Source of the DNA: Bacteroidales bacterium UBA1077
GTDB taxonomy: Bacteria > Bacteroidota > Bacteroidia > Bacteroidales > UBA932
Reading direction: 5' to 3'
DNA length: 42,625 nt
Assembly: GCA_002314195.1 (NCBI GenBank)
Contig: DCCQ01000035.1
Span: 1 to 42,625, forward strand
The stretch's first letter is position 1; every line of letters begins with the position of its first letter. This document shows, piece after piece, positions 24,352 to 33,152 of this stretch. The notes beneath the pieces were generated by a model, which saw only the letters and a list, made by a program, of their open reading frames with translations, made no database searches and was not told the origin of the DNA. The position numbers and the translations under genes are program-made.

Positions 24352-26022
24352 CTAAAAATTTTCCTTGTCAGCGTTGTCCCACCAGACGCGGGTTCCGCCC
24401 TGGTCTCCTGAGTGGCCGGTCTTGCTGGTGTTCTCCTTGTTGAGGAGCTCGATTCCGGTCTTGAGGCCTTCTGCGTTGGTGTCGCCTGCGTTGCTGCTGT
24501 AGATCTGGCGGCGCACGCCTTCCTCAGTTGTGACGGCTCCGTTGCTCTCGTTCACGTAGGCTGGGAATAGAACAGGGTAACCGGTACGCCTCTGCTCGGC
24601 CCAAGCCTCTGTTGAGAGAGGGAAGAGAGCGATGTACTTCTGGGTCATGATGCGGGCGAGCTTGTCCTCTTTGGACGCGCCGTTGTCCCACTTCACACAA
24701 AGCTTGTTGAGGGCGCGGGTGTTGAGTTTTGTGTCGAAAGGATCCACGAAGTCGATCTGGGTTGAGGTACCGTTGATGTAGTCCTCGACAGCGTTGGCAG
24801 CATATTCCTTGATGTCAGCGTATTTGCCCTTATAGGCAAGCTCGTTGGCCATGGAGACACGGATACCTTCCTCGTAGAGGGACTTCACGTCACCGCTTGT
24901 CCAGCCTCTGAGGGCGGCCTCGGCGAGAAGGAAGTATGACTCGGCCTGCTTGAAGATTGGAAGCGGAGCTGTGTAGATGCCCTTCTGGTTGTCTTTGTCC
25001 ACCCAGGATGAGAGGTTGCCCCAGTTGTTCGGCTTGCCTGGAAGACCGCTGGCGAAACGGATTCCGTAGTAGCCGGAATTCTTCTCGACCTTTGTGCCGT
25101 CAGTTGTGGTGAACTCGCCCTGGTTCTTGCCCATGTACAAAGGCTGGCGAGGATCCTTGAGTCCTGACATCAAAGTCACGAGGTTGGCGTTGAATCCGCA
25201 GTCACCCCATGCGAACATCAGCCAGAGTTCGTTTTCAAGGCTCTTGTCGATCATGATGTCCTTGCCTCCGTTGGCCAGAGTGTTGGCGGCGGCGGCCTTG
25301 GCGATCGCCGGGAGGTCGTAGCCGGCGGCCTTCATCTCACTCTCTCTCTTGGAGAGGCGGAGAGCGATACGAAGCTTCATGGTGTTGGCAATCTTTTTCC
25401 ACATCTCGACATCACCGCCGCACCAGATGTCGAACGCTCCAAGGTCGGCTTTCTCTTTGTCGGAGATCTTGTTGAATCCGTCAAGGGCCTTGTCGATGTC
25501 GTCAAGCATGGCCTGGTAAAGCTGCTGCTGGCTGTCGAACGGGAAATATGACTCATACTCGCCCGACAGGATGGAACTGTGGGCCAGAGGACCATAGACA
25601 TCGGTTGTCATCATAAGGCTGTACGCCTGAACAATACGCATCACACCAGCCAGGGCAGCCTCGCCCTTGCCTTCGAATGTGCTGACAAGTCTTCTGGTGT
25701 TGTTGAACACGTGGAGGTAGTGGTTCTCGTACATACCACCGGAATGCCCTCTGTTTTCGCCCATGTCACCGTTGGTGAAGTTTCCGTTAGGGGTCATGAA
25801 ATAGCCGCTGTAGAAATCCACGGTGAGGTTTGTCCAGAACTGGAACATGTTCTGCTGAGGAGGGTAGCAGTATTGCATCGGCTCAGCGCACTGGGAGGAG
25901 ATAGGGAGGTCGTCCGGATTCACCTGCACATCGCTGGTGTTCATCTTCTCGAAGTCGCCTGTGCAGGCAACGATCCCGAGTCCGAACAAGGCCGCTACTG
26001 AATATTTGAAAATATTTTTCAT
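24352..26022 (-). CDS. susD-like: SusD/RagB-family outer-membrane nutrient-binding lipoprotein
   Basis: This is the surface lipoprotein partner of the SusC transporter. It lids the barrel and captures substrate on the cell surface. A signal peptide ends at the lipobox LGIVAC (Cys near residue 20). The mature part is rich in Trp, Tyr and Asn, with SusD-type helical repeat blocks such as AYSLMMTTDVYGPLAHS and WKKIANTMKLRIALRLSK; this resembles the SusD_2 subgroup. The end (EAWAEQRRTGYPVLFPAYV) is also characteristic. It has 556 residues and lies 14 nt after susC. There are no glycosidases, peptidases or regulators beside it, so the substrate cannot be predicted; SusD_2 pairs are not always for glycans. 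Confidence 0.93.
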   Translation of the reverse strand: MKNIFKYSVAALFGLGIVACTGDFEKMNTSDVQVNPDDLPISSQCAEPMQYCYPPQQNMFQFWTNLTVDFYSGYFMTPNGNFTNGDMGENRGHSGGMYENHYLHVFNNTRRLVSTFEGKGEAALAGVMRIVQAYSLMMTTDVYGPLAHSSILSGEYESYFPFDSQQQLYQAMLDDIDKALDGFNKISDKEKADLGAFDIWCGGDVEMWKKIANTMKLRIALRLSKRESEMKAAGYDLPAIAKAAAANTLANGGKDIMIDKSLENELWLMFAWGDCGFNANLVTLMSGLKDPRQPLYMGKNQGEFTTTDGTKVEKNSGYYGIRFASGLPGKPNNWGNLSSWVDKDNQKGIYTAPLPIFKQAESYFLLAEAALRGWTSGDVKSLYEEGIRVSMANELAYKGKYADIKEYAANAVEDYINGTSTQIDFVDPFDTKLNTRALNKLCVKWDNGASKEDKLARIMTQKYIALFPLSTEAWAEQRRTGYPVLFPAYVNESNGAVTTEEGVRRQIYSSNAGDTNAEGLKTGIELLNKENTSKTGHSGDQGGTRVWWDNADKENF

Positions 26023-26036
26023 TGTCGTGGAAATGT

Positions 26037-29000
26037 TTAGAAGTTGAGTTTAAGATTCAAACCGAAGCTGCGTGAGGTCGGGAGGGCGAACATGTCGATT
26101 CCCTGCCATCCGTTGCCTGTACCTGCTGAAACATCAGGGTCGCAAGGAGCGTCCTTATAGAAGAAGAACAGGTTGCGTCCGATGATGGAAGCTGTCACGT
26201 TCTTTCCGTTGCCAAGTAGGTTGCGGAAGGTGTAGCCGAAGCTGAGTTCACGAAGACGCACGTTGGTCGCGCTGTAGACGTAGTTCTCGTTGGCGTAAGG
26301 TGAGTTGAAGTTGCTTGCACCTGTGGTCTCGTACCAAGCCCTTGGATCGAAAGAGACTCCGTCAACTGTGATCGAGCCGGCATCGCGAGCCTCACCTGAC
26401 CTCTTGGAAACTCCCCATCCATCGAGAGTCGCCTCTGTCATGGAGATGACCTTGCCACCGAATCTGGCGTCAATGAGCATGGAAAGGTTGAAGTTCTTGT
26501 AACGGAATGTGTTGTTCCATCCGGCGTAGACCTTGGAGTTCATGTTGCCCGCATACTTGAGCTGGTCGTTGTTGTCGTCGCCAAGGATAGGCTGGCCGGC
26601 TTCGTTCTTCTGAAGCTTGCCGTTCTCGTCCCTGAGAAGCTGGCGCACGTAGAGATCTCCGTATGAGCCGCCTTCGGTGAGTATGATCTTGGCGCCACCG
26701 AAATTGGAGAGCGTAAGACCGTTAGGCAGATCGTCCACGAGTTCCACGATCTTGTTGTCATTGTAGGAGAAGTTTACACCTGTCTCCCAGCTGAAGTCAT
26801 TGCTGAACTGCTGGTACCAGCTGGCTGCCATCTCAATACCCTGGTTCTGGACGTTACCTGCATTGACGTAGCGGTTGCGCAGTCCGGACTCGTAAGGAGA
26901 GGCGACTGAGAAGAACTGGTTCTTGGTGTTGGTCTTGTACCATGTCGCTGAGACGTTGAGCCTGTTGCCAAAGAAGGCGCCGTCGAAACCAGCCTCGATG
27001 GAGTGTGTCATCTCTGGCTTGAGAGTTCTGAACGGAGCGTTGTCTGGAGCCGTGATTGAACCCTGGCTGCCAAGGCTGTAGAGCAGATTGGTCATGTAGA
27101 CCGGAACGTCGTTACCCACGATGGAGTAGCTGGCGCGCACTTTCACAAGGTCTACCTGAGGGCCGAGATCGGCGAATTTGTTCAGAAGGAAGCTGGCTCC
27201 AACTGAAGGATAGAAGAAAGAGACATTGTCGGTGAACGCCAAGGTCGATGACCAGTCGTTACGTGCTGTCACGTCGATGAAGAGACCGTCCTTATAGCCG
27301 AACTGGGCGGTTGCGAACACCGCGTTCAGGCGTTTCTCTGTGTTCCAGTGATCACCCTTGCCCACGGAAGACATATTCCCGTAATAGTTGTTAGGAGTGA
27401 ATATGTTAGGGTAGTAGACGTTGCCGCTTCCAGGAGACGTGAACTGGGTTCCTTCAGCCCACAGGCCGACAGTTCCGGTCTTGCTGTGCGTGAAGCTGGA
27501 ACCGGCTGTCACGGAGAGTGAGAAGGTGTCGTTCCAGTTGTGGTTGTAGCCCACGAGGACATCACCGTACATCTGGTCGCTGAAGTAGCGGTTGTCCTTC
27601 ATTCTGCCCATAGGGTAGAGGTTGGCGATACTTGACGCATAGGCGTTGTGCACGAAATGCTCCTCGCCTCTTTCATAGCGGAGACGGCCCTGGACGTAGA
27701 GGTCTTTGAATATGTCCCATCTCACGCTGCCGCCGAACTCGTAACGGTTGCGGTCGGTGACAGGTTTCTGTCTGTTGAGAGTCCAGTAAGGGTTGCTGTA
27801 CTGCTGGAGCCCTGTGTTGGTCCAGTTCTGGATGTTGCATCCGCGGGCCGCGTCATAGACTTCATAATTGTCCTTGTAGTAGTTCCAGTCCTCGCCTCTC
27901 GGGAAGAGGTAGACACCTGTCAGAGGGTTCCAGAGGAATCCGGCGGCCGCCTGGTTCTCAATGTGTTGGTTGTTGAACTTGGCGCTCGCTTCGATCTTCA
28001 CGTTCTCCAGGACGGTGAAGTTTACCTTCGTGTTGAAGTTGTGGCTTCTGTACTCGTTCTCTGGAGTCATGCCTTCCGAGTACACATTGCCGTAGGAGAA
28101 ATAGGCACCGAAGGTGTCGTTGCCTCCTGAGATGGAAATCGAGTTGTTGGCTGTGAATCCTGTGCGGTAGAACTTCTTGGCGTAGTTCGGAGCCTTTGAG
28201 GAAAGCTTGCTTCCCCAGCTGTAGGTTCCGTCGTCAGAAACACCGTACGTGTTCTGGAACTCAGGCAGGACCATAGGGCTTTCAGCTGTGGTGTTGCTGG
28301 AAACCATGATGTTCACCCGGCCCTCGGCGGCTGACTTTGTGGTGATCATGATGGCACCGTTGGCTGCCACCGCACCGTAAAGAGCAGCGGCAGAAGCACC
28401 TTTCAGGAGTGTGATGGACTTGATGTCGTCAGGGTTGATCGTGGACATCACGTCACCGCCATCCCTTTCTCCACCGTAGTTGGAGGCTACCTGTGAGGAT
28501 GTGATGTTCTGCATCACAGGCACACCGTCCACAACGATGAGAGGCTGGTTGCTTCCGTTGATGGACTTGTTTCCACGGAAGAGGATCTTGGATGATCCGC
28601 CTGCTCCGGTTGAGTTAGGAGTGATGACAAGACCTGCGCTCTTACCCTGAAGGGAGTTGATCATGCTGATGCTCTTGATGTCGTTGACATCCTTCCCTCC
28701 TACAGTCTCGGCAGCGTAGGTGAGGCTTTCTGACGGGCGCTCGACACCCATCGCGGTCACGGTCACGCCCTTGAGAGCCATGGCCTCTTCCTTGAGGACG
28801 ATCTCCAGGTTGGACTGGCCGTTCCAAACGATTTCCTTCGTCTCGTAACCGATGATGGAAACAGTGATCACATCATTGGCTTTAAGATTGTTGAGTTTGA
28901 AGTTACCGTTGATGTCAGTGGTCTCTCCCGTTGATCCACCTTTGACAAAAACGGCGGCGCCGATGACCGGGCCATTGGCATCCTTTACTATACCGCTGAC

Positions 29001-29114
29001 GGATCCGGCCCTGTTCTGGGCGACAGCCGCGGCAGAGAACGATACAAACAGAGCGACAGCAGCCACAACAGCTGCCATTCCTCTGAATATCGAAGACTTG
29101 ATTTTGTTTAACAT
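26037..29114 (-). CDS. susC-like: SusC/RagA-family TonB-linked outer-membrane transporter
   Basis: This is a 22-stranded beta-barrel importer driven by TonB. A signal peptide covers about residues 1-33 and ends AVAQ. A carboxypeptidase-D-like domain follows (GSVSGIVKDANGPVIGAAVF, about 37-110), then the plug domain with MINSLQGKSAGLVI and PLIVVDGVPV (about 150-260), then the barrel. The plug segment LKGASAAALYGAVAANGAIM is the usual SusC signature. The C-terminus ends in Phe (LNLKLNF), as expected for barrel insertion. It has 1,025 residues and is the first gene of a two-gene operon with susD. The GAATAT word that is abundant elsewhere in this window is scarce in this operon. Confidence 0.95.
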   Translation of the reverse strand: MLNKIKSSIFRGMAAVVAAVALFVSFSAAAVAQNRAGSVSGIVKDANGPVIGAAVFVKGGSTGETTDINGNFKLNNLKANDVITVSIIGYETKEIVWNGQSNLEIVLKEEAMALKGVTVTAMGVERPSESLTYAAETVGGKDVNDIKSISMINSLQGKSAGLVITPNSTGAGGSSKILFRGNKSINGSNQPLIVVDGVPVMQNITSSQVASNYGGERDGGDVMSTINPDDIKSITLLKGASAAALYGAVAANGAIMITTKSAAEGRVNIMVSSNTTAESPMVLPEFQNTYGVSDDGTYSWGSKLSSKAPNYAKKFYRTGFTANNSISISGGNDTFGAYFSYGNVYSEGMTPENEYRSHNFNTKVNFTVLENVKIEASAKFNNQHIENQAAAGFLWNPLTGVYLFPRGEDWNYYKDNYEVYDAARGCNIQNWTNTGLQQYSNPYWTLNRQKPVTDRNRYEFGGSVRWDIFKDLYVQGRLRYERGEEHFVHNAYASSIANLYPMGRMKDNRYFSDQMYGDVLVGYNHNWNDTFSLSVTAGSSFTHSKTGTVGLWAEGTQFTSPGSGNVYYPNIFTPNNYYGNMSSVGKGDHWNTEKRLNAVFATAQFGYKDGLFIDVTARNDWSSTLAFTDNVSFFYPSVGASFLLNKFADLGPQVDLVKVRASYSIVGNDVPVYMTNLLYSLGSQGSITAPDNAPFRTLKPEMTHSIEAGFDGAFFGNRLNVSATWYKTNTKNQFFSVASPYESGLRNRYVNAGNVQNQGIEMAASWYQQFSNDFSWETGVNFSYNDNKIVELVDDLPNGLTLSNFGGAKIILTEGGSYGDLYVRQLLRDENGKLQKNEAGQPILGDDNNDQLKYAGNMNSKVYAGWNNTFRYKNFNLSMLIDARFGGKVISMTEATLDGWGVSKRSGEARDAGSITVDGVSFDPRAWYETTGASNFNSPYANENYVYSATNVRLRELSFGYTFRNLLGNGKNVTASIIGRNLFFFYKDAPCDPDVSAGTGNGWQGIDMFALPTSRSFGLNLKLNF

Positions 29115-29264
29115 AATTTTTTAATATTGGTTTTGTTGTGTGTTGTTGTCAATCTAATTATGTTGTCTGTTTCTTCTGTTGTTTTCAGTCCGCGTAAAGT
29201 GCCGCCCCCTATTGGGAGGCAATCTTTGACTAAAAATTAAGCTTTGGTATATTTATTCATTATG

Positions 29265-29296
29265 CAAAGTAAAGTATCATTTTGTAAAAAAACAAG
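29265..29296 (-). promoter_or_regulatory. Candidate susC promoter
   Basis: On the minus strand CTTG (29296-29293) and TTACTTTG (29272-29265) are separated by exactly 20 nt. Each differs by one base from the Bacteroidetes -33 (TTTG) and -7 (TAnnTTTG) elements. The predicted leader is about 140 nt. The rest of 29115-29494 holds AT-rich sequence and the btuG terminator, and no gene. Confidence 0.5.
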
Positions 29297-29394
29297 AGTT
29301 TTTCTTCGAAAATTAAACTTTTGTGTGGATGTTTGTTGGAAATTGTTAATAGTCTTGATTGGCCGTTCAAGGCTTTTTAACTACTTAAAAGGAA

Positions 29395-29427
29395 AAAGTG
29401 CCGGCCATTCAAGATGGCCGGCACTTT
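29395..29427 (-). terminator. Terminator of the btuB-btuG operon
   Basis: AAAGTGCCGGCCA and TGGCCGGCACTTT form a perfect 13-bp stem with a 7-nt loop. On the minus strand it runs into TTTTTCC, about 65 nt after the btuG stop. Confidence 0.85.
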
Positions 29428-29494
29428 AAATGAGGGTTGTCTTTTTCGGTAAACTATCTCTTGATGGTTTCGATCTGTTGGGTGTTAGAAACTG

Positions 29495-30661
29495 TTACCT
29501 CTCGCGCGGCAGAAACGCGAAATGTCCCGGGATGTCACCTGTGGTCGCGCTCCATTTCAGCACACCTGACTTGGAATAACAATAAAGTGTTCCGCTTGAT
29601 GTGTAGTTCTTTGCATCGGTGATGTATATGTCGCCGTTGTACGGATGGACCGCGATTCCGTAAGGAGCCACGATCTGGCTTTCGGTTCCATCGGAGATGA
29701 ACTTGCGTGAAACGATGCTGTTACGGTTAGCATCCACGATGGCGTAAGTAATTGTGCTGCTGGAAGTGACGTAGCTATACTCGCTGCTGTAGATGTAGAT
29801 CGAATCATTGGCTATTGCCATATTGGACACGGGAATATTCATAGCCTCCGCGACTTTGTACTGTGTTCCGTCATTCTCCAGGCGATACAGGTTCGAGGCG
29901 ACGTCGACATAGTTCCCGTTGGATGACACCCACAGGTTGTCCTTTGAGTCAGCCTTGATGTGGCAGAGATTGATCGCGACATCAATCTTGTAAAGTTCTT
30001 TCATTGAATTTATGTCGATGACGGAAACGGTTGAGTCGTAATTCGGTGCCCTATAACCGCCGGAGTTCGCCACGTATGCGTTGGATCCTATGATTACAAT
30101 CTCTTCGGGTTGGTATCCGACCTGCGCCTCACCCTCGATCTTGTAAGTGTCCAGATTGACCTTAAAGACGGAACCTTTACGGTCAGCCTGGAATTCGGCG
30201 TCGGAACCAACATAGGCTGTGACGTAGGCATAGTTGTCCTTAAAGGCGATGTACCTGCAGTTCGCTATGTCAATCTGGGCGATTCTTTTGGCCGTGTAGG
30301 CGTCCATTACTTCCACCTTGTGCGAGCCGTTGATGACTGCGAACAGTCTTCCGTCATAGATTTGGAGGTCGTTGCCGGTGTCTCCCAATCCTTTGACAAC
30401 TGTCGGGTTCTTCTCTGCATAGATTCCGCAGGCGTATGAGGCTGTGCGATAGTCGAGGAAGTCGATGTCCGCCTTGTTGCTGCCCATATTGCCTTCGTTG
30501 AGGACGTACATCCCCACAGGATCGGCGTCAGGATCTGTCTGGAATCCTAACGGTCCGTACGTAGGAGGAACGATGGTGTCTTCCTTGCGGCAGCCGCAGA
30601 TGGCCAAACCGAGAAGCAGGGCGATGGCCAAGGCTTTGGTGATTTTGCTTGTGTGTCTCAT
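29495..30661 (-). CDS. btuG: BtuG-like surface beta-propeller lipoprotein (cobalamin capture)
   Basis: BtuG proteins of gut Bacteroides are surface lipoproteins that bind vitamin B12 very tightly and pass it to BtuB. This 388-residue product has a signal peptide with lipobox LAICGC (Cys near residue 24) and then a YncE/DUF5074-type seven-bladed propeller pattern. Repeats include VEVMDAYTAKRIAQIDIANC, VFKVNLDTYKIEGEAQVG and VSVIDINSMKELYKIDVAIN. The assignment rests on this fold plus context: it starts 11 nt after btuB in an operon under a cobalamin riboswitch. Propeller proteins with other functions exist, but this neighbourhood makes BtuG the best reading. Its activity has not been shown. 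Confidence 0.85.
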   Translation of the reverse strand: MRHTSKITKALAIALLLGLAICGCRKEDTIVPPTYGPLGFQTDPDADPVGMYVLNEGNMGSNKADIDFLDYRTASYACGIYAEKNPTVVKGLGDTGNDLQIYDGRLFAVINGSHKVEVMDAYTAKRIAQIDIANCRYIAFKDNYAYVTAYVGSDAEFQADRKGSVFKVNLDTYKIEGEAQVGYQPEEIVIIGSNAYVANSGGYRAPNYDSTVSVIDINSMKELYKIDVAINLCHIKADSKDNLWVSSNGNYVDVASNLYRLENDGTQYKVAEAMNIPVSNMAIANDSIYIYSSEYSYVTSSSTITYAIVDANRNSIVSRKFISDGTESQIVAPYGIAVHPYNGDIYITDAKNYTSSGTLYCYSKSGVLKWSATTGDIPGHFAFLPRER

Positions 30662-30672
30662 AATGTATTGAT

Positions 30673-32742
30673 TTAAAAGTTAAAACTCGTGACAAACCTG
30701 AAATTTGTCTTCGGCATCGGGTAGTTCAGCACCACATCATAGTCCTGCCCGAAAAGGTTGTTGATCTCGGCTGTTAGCTTGAGGGTACGGGTGCGGATGG
30801 CGAAGGATTTCTGGAGGGAGAGGTCGCTGGTGTACCAAGGCTGGGTGTGGTTCCGTGGGATGTTCTCCTGCTGGTTGTAGCGTTCGCCGGTGTAGATGAA
30901 GCTGTAGTTCAGCCCCCAACCTTTGTAGAAGAGCGACAGCACGGCCGAGCCGCTGTGCCAAGGAATGTACGGAATCTGACCCCGGTAATATGTGTCCGCG
31001 GGGTCCGTGACGTCAATCGCCTCCTGGTAGGTGTACTGAAGTCTGGCCGTGGCCTCCACCTCGCCAAACGCCCAGGCGGTGTTAAGAGCCACGTCCACGC
31101 CCTTTATGTCCACCTCCCCAAGATTCAGCATCGTCCAGCGGAACTGCTGGCCTTTCGGGTAGGCTATGATCTTGTCAGTGATGTGGTTGTAGTACGCGTC
31201 CACGGAAGCGTCAACAGTGCGCAGAACGGACATATTCCTGAAATCCTTCGTGTATTTCAGACCGACGTTGAATTGTTCCGCATATTCCGGTTTCAGGAAG
31301 GCGTTGCCCATGTCCGTGTAGTAGAGGTCGTTGAACGTCGGCATGCGGAACATCCGTTTGTAGAACGCCCGGAGCGACAGGTCCTGCCTGCGGAACGGCT
31401 TGTAGGAGAGGAAGAAAGCCGGAGTGACCACCACCTTGTCCGGACGCGCCTCGAACCGCTTCAACTTTTCGTGCACGAAATAGCCCAGCACGCTGGCCTG
31501 CCCCTTGAACCGTCCCCACTCGAACGCCGTGGCGAGCGCGGCCATCTGAGTGTAACGGGTAGGATAGGGGAACGTGCCGTCGCTTTCGGTCGGCATGTAG
31601 AATGTCGCGTCGAGGGTGTTCCACTGGAAGTCGTAGGATAATGACACCTCCCAGTTGTCAAGAATATTGTAAAGGTTGGCGCACGAGGCGTACAACTCCT
31701 TCTGCCTGTAGGTGTTCTTGGTCTGGATCAGTTTCGCGTCCTGATTCTCGTAGTGGGTGTAGTCGGCGGCGTACTTGGCGTTGACCAGCGACCTGAACTT
31801 CTGTGTCCACCTGTTGGTGAACGTGCCCTGGATGAATGAGTTAGTGTCCCAAAGCCTTTCTCCGTTGCGGAATACGTTGTTCACGATGGCCCCCGGAATG
31901 CCCCTTTCGGAGTTGTATGAATATGCCCGTACGGTCCAACGCCCCTCGTTCATCACTCCGTGCAGTGCGGCCTCAAGCCTCGTGGCGTTGATGTCTCCGT
32001 TGTGGCGGACGGCCGTGGTGTCATAGACTATCTCTCCGAGTGTGTTGCGGCGGCGGTAACGGAACTTGTACTTACCCGTTGCATTGACCCATTCTCCGCT
32101 GAACGAGGCGCTTACGGCGTCCGAGATCTTGTACTCGCTGCGGATGGATGGATTTATGAGTCCGAATGATCCCGTCTTCATCGTCGCCTTGAAATTTGCG
32201 TTCCGGCCTTTCTCGAAACGAGGTCTGCGGGTTGTGATGTAGATCGTTCCCGAAGCCCCGAAGTCCTTGGCTGACTGGAATATGTCGCTTTTCTGCCCGT
32301 TGTGGAGCGAGATCTCCTCCACGTCGTCGAGCGAGAAACGACCCAGATCCACCTGCCCGTTCTGGGCGTTGCCGAGCTGGATTCCGTCGTAGAAGACGGC
32401 CATGTGGTTCGTGCCCATGGACCGGATGTTCACGGTCTTGAGTCCGCCGACTCCGCCGTAGTCCTTCAGCTGGACACCGGAAAAATAACGGATCGCATCG
32501 GCGACCGAGAAACTGTTCAGCCTCTGAAGTTCCTCTTCCTTAAGGGTTTGCGCTGGGATCACCTCACGGTATCTGTGTTCCGCCGGAGCGCCGACTATCA
32601 CGGCCTCCTTGATAACCTGGACGCTGTCCAAAGGCATATCCTTCCGAAGAACCGAGGTGGTGTCAACGGAAGTCTGCGCAAAAGCCACTGACCCGCATCC
32701 CAGAAAGCAGGCCGAGACTATGAGACGGTATATTCGTTTCAT
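30673..32742 (-). CDS. btuB: TonB-dependent cobalamin transporter BtuB
   Basis: This is the outer-membrane receptor that imports vitamin B12. A signal peptide lies at about residues 1-23 (MKRIYRLIVSACFLGCGSVA, then FAQ). The plug domain is at about 55-170, with LQRLNSFSVADAIRYFSGVQ, NIRSMGTNHMAVFYDGIQLG and GTIYITTRRP. A 22-strand barrel follows, with a C-terminal Phe (FRFVTSFNF). The ATG at 32742 is chosen because it gives a clean signal peptide; the frame is open further upstream but crosses the riboswitch. It has 689 residues. Specificity for cobalamin is inferred from the riboswitch upstream and the BtuG-like gene downstream. Confidence 0.93.
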   Translation of the reverse strand: MKRIYRLIVSACFLGCGSVAFAQTSVDTTSVLRKDMPLDSVQVIKEAVIVGAPAEHRYREVIPAQTLKEEELQRLNSFSVADAIRYFSGVQLKDYGGVGGLKTVNIRSMGTNHMAVFYDGIQLGNAQNGQVDLGRFSLDDVEEISLHNGQKSDIFQSAKDFGASGTIYITTRRPRFEKGRNANFKATMKTGSFGLINPSIRSEYKISDAVSASFSGEWVNATGKYKFRYRRRNTLGEIVYDTTAVRHNGDINATRLEAALHGVMNEGRWTVRAYSYNSERGIPGAIVNNVFRNGERLWDTNSFIQGTFTNRWTQKFRSLVNAKYAADYTHYENQDAKLIQTKNTYRQKELYASCANLYNILDNWEVSLSYDFQWNTLDATFYMPTESDGTFPYPTRYTQMAALATAFEWGRFKGQASVLGYFVHEKLKRFEARPDKVVVTPAFFLSYKPFRRQDLSLRAFYKRMFRMPTFNDLYYTDMGNAFLKPEYAEQFNVGLKYTKDFRNMSVLRTVDASVDAYYNHITDKIIAYPKGQQFRWTMLNLGEVDIKGVDVALNTAWAFGEVEATARLQYTYQEAIDVTDPADTYYRGQIPYIPWHSGSAVLSLFYKGWGLNYSFIYTGERYNQQENIPRNHTQPWYTSDLSLQKSFAIRTRTLKLTAEINNLFGQDYDVVLNYPMPKTNFRFVTSFNF

Positions 32743-32794
32743 AAATTTCTGTCCGGCCGCCGCCCGTGTTCCCGCAGGCGAGGCCGTAAAGTTT

Positions 32795-33010
32795 CGTGAA
32801 GGCAGGTCTTCTGACTTGTCCCTGACGCGGTGCCTTCCCGGCATGCGGGTGCTGATATTCATCAGCTTCCAGCCAGTGGCATAAGAAAGCCGCGTCATTT
32901 TGCGACTGTTTTGAGAACAGCCGCTCCTGACCGTCAATTGTGTCAGGATGGGACTCACAGCAGCGGGTACTGTTCCGGACTCGCACCGGATTCCCTTTTG
33001 ATCTTTGGCC
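32795..33010 (-). ncRNA. Cobalamin riboswitch
   Basis: On the minus strand the 5' part reads AAAGGGAATCCGGTGCGAGTCC, written here in two pieces as AAAGGGAATC and CGGTGCGAGTCC, followed by CCCGCTGCTGTGAG. This is the conserved aptamer core. The middle has ATGCCACTGG and CCGGGAAGGC, both diagnostic. The 3' end is the B12 box AAGTCAGAAGACCTGCC at about 32800-32816. The btuB ATG is about 55 nt farther on, so coenzyme B12 would shut down btuB-btuG translation or transcription. Exact ends are approximate. Confidence 0.95.
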
Positions 33011-33040
33011 TCAATTCCGATCCAAAGAACCTTCGCCTGA

Positions 33041-33072
33041 CAAAGATAGCAATCCTTGAAGTCTTTGTCAAA
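33041..33072 (-). promoter_or_regulatory. Promoter of the btuB-btuG operon
   Basis: On the minus strand TTTG (33072-33069) and TATCTTTG (33048-33041) are separated by exactly 20 nt. This is a perfect match to the Bacteroidetes housekeeping promoter. It would start the transcript about 25-30 nt upstream of the riboswitch core. Confidence 0.85.
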
Positions 33073-33139
33073 TCTGTGTTCACTTATTTTTTGCCGCCCG
33101 CCAAAAACAGAAACCGCTTCCACATACGGCAATTTTTCG

Positions 33140-33147
33140 TAAATTTG
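33140..33147 (+). promoter_or_regulatory. -7 element close to the phosphodiesterase start codon
   Basis: TAAATTTG matches TAnnTTTG and ends only 5 nt before the ATG at 33153. Transcription from it would begin at or next to the start codon. No good -33 element is seen. Confidence 0.45.
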
Positions 33148-33152
33148 CTGCC

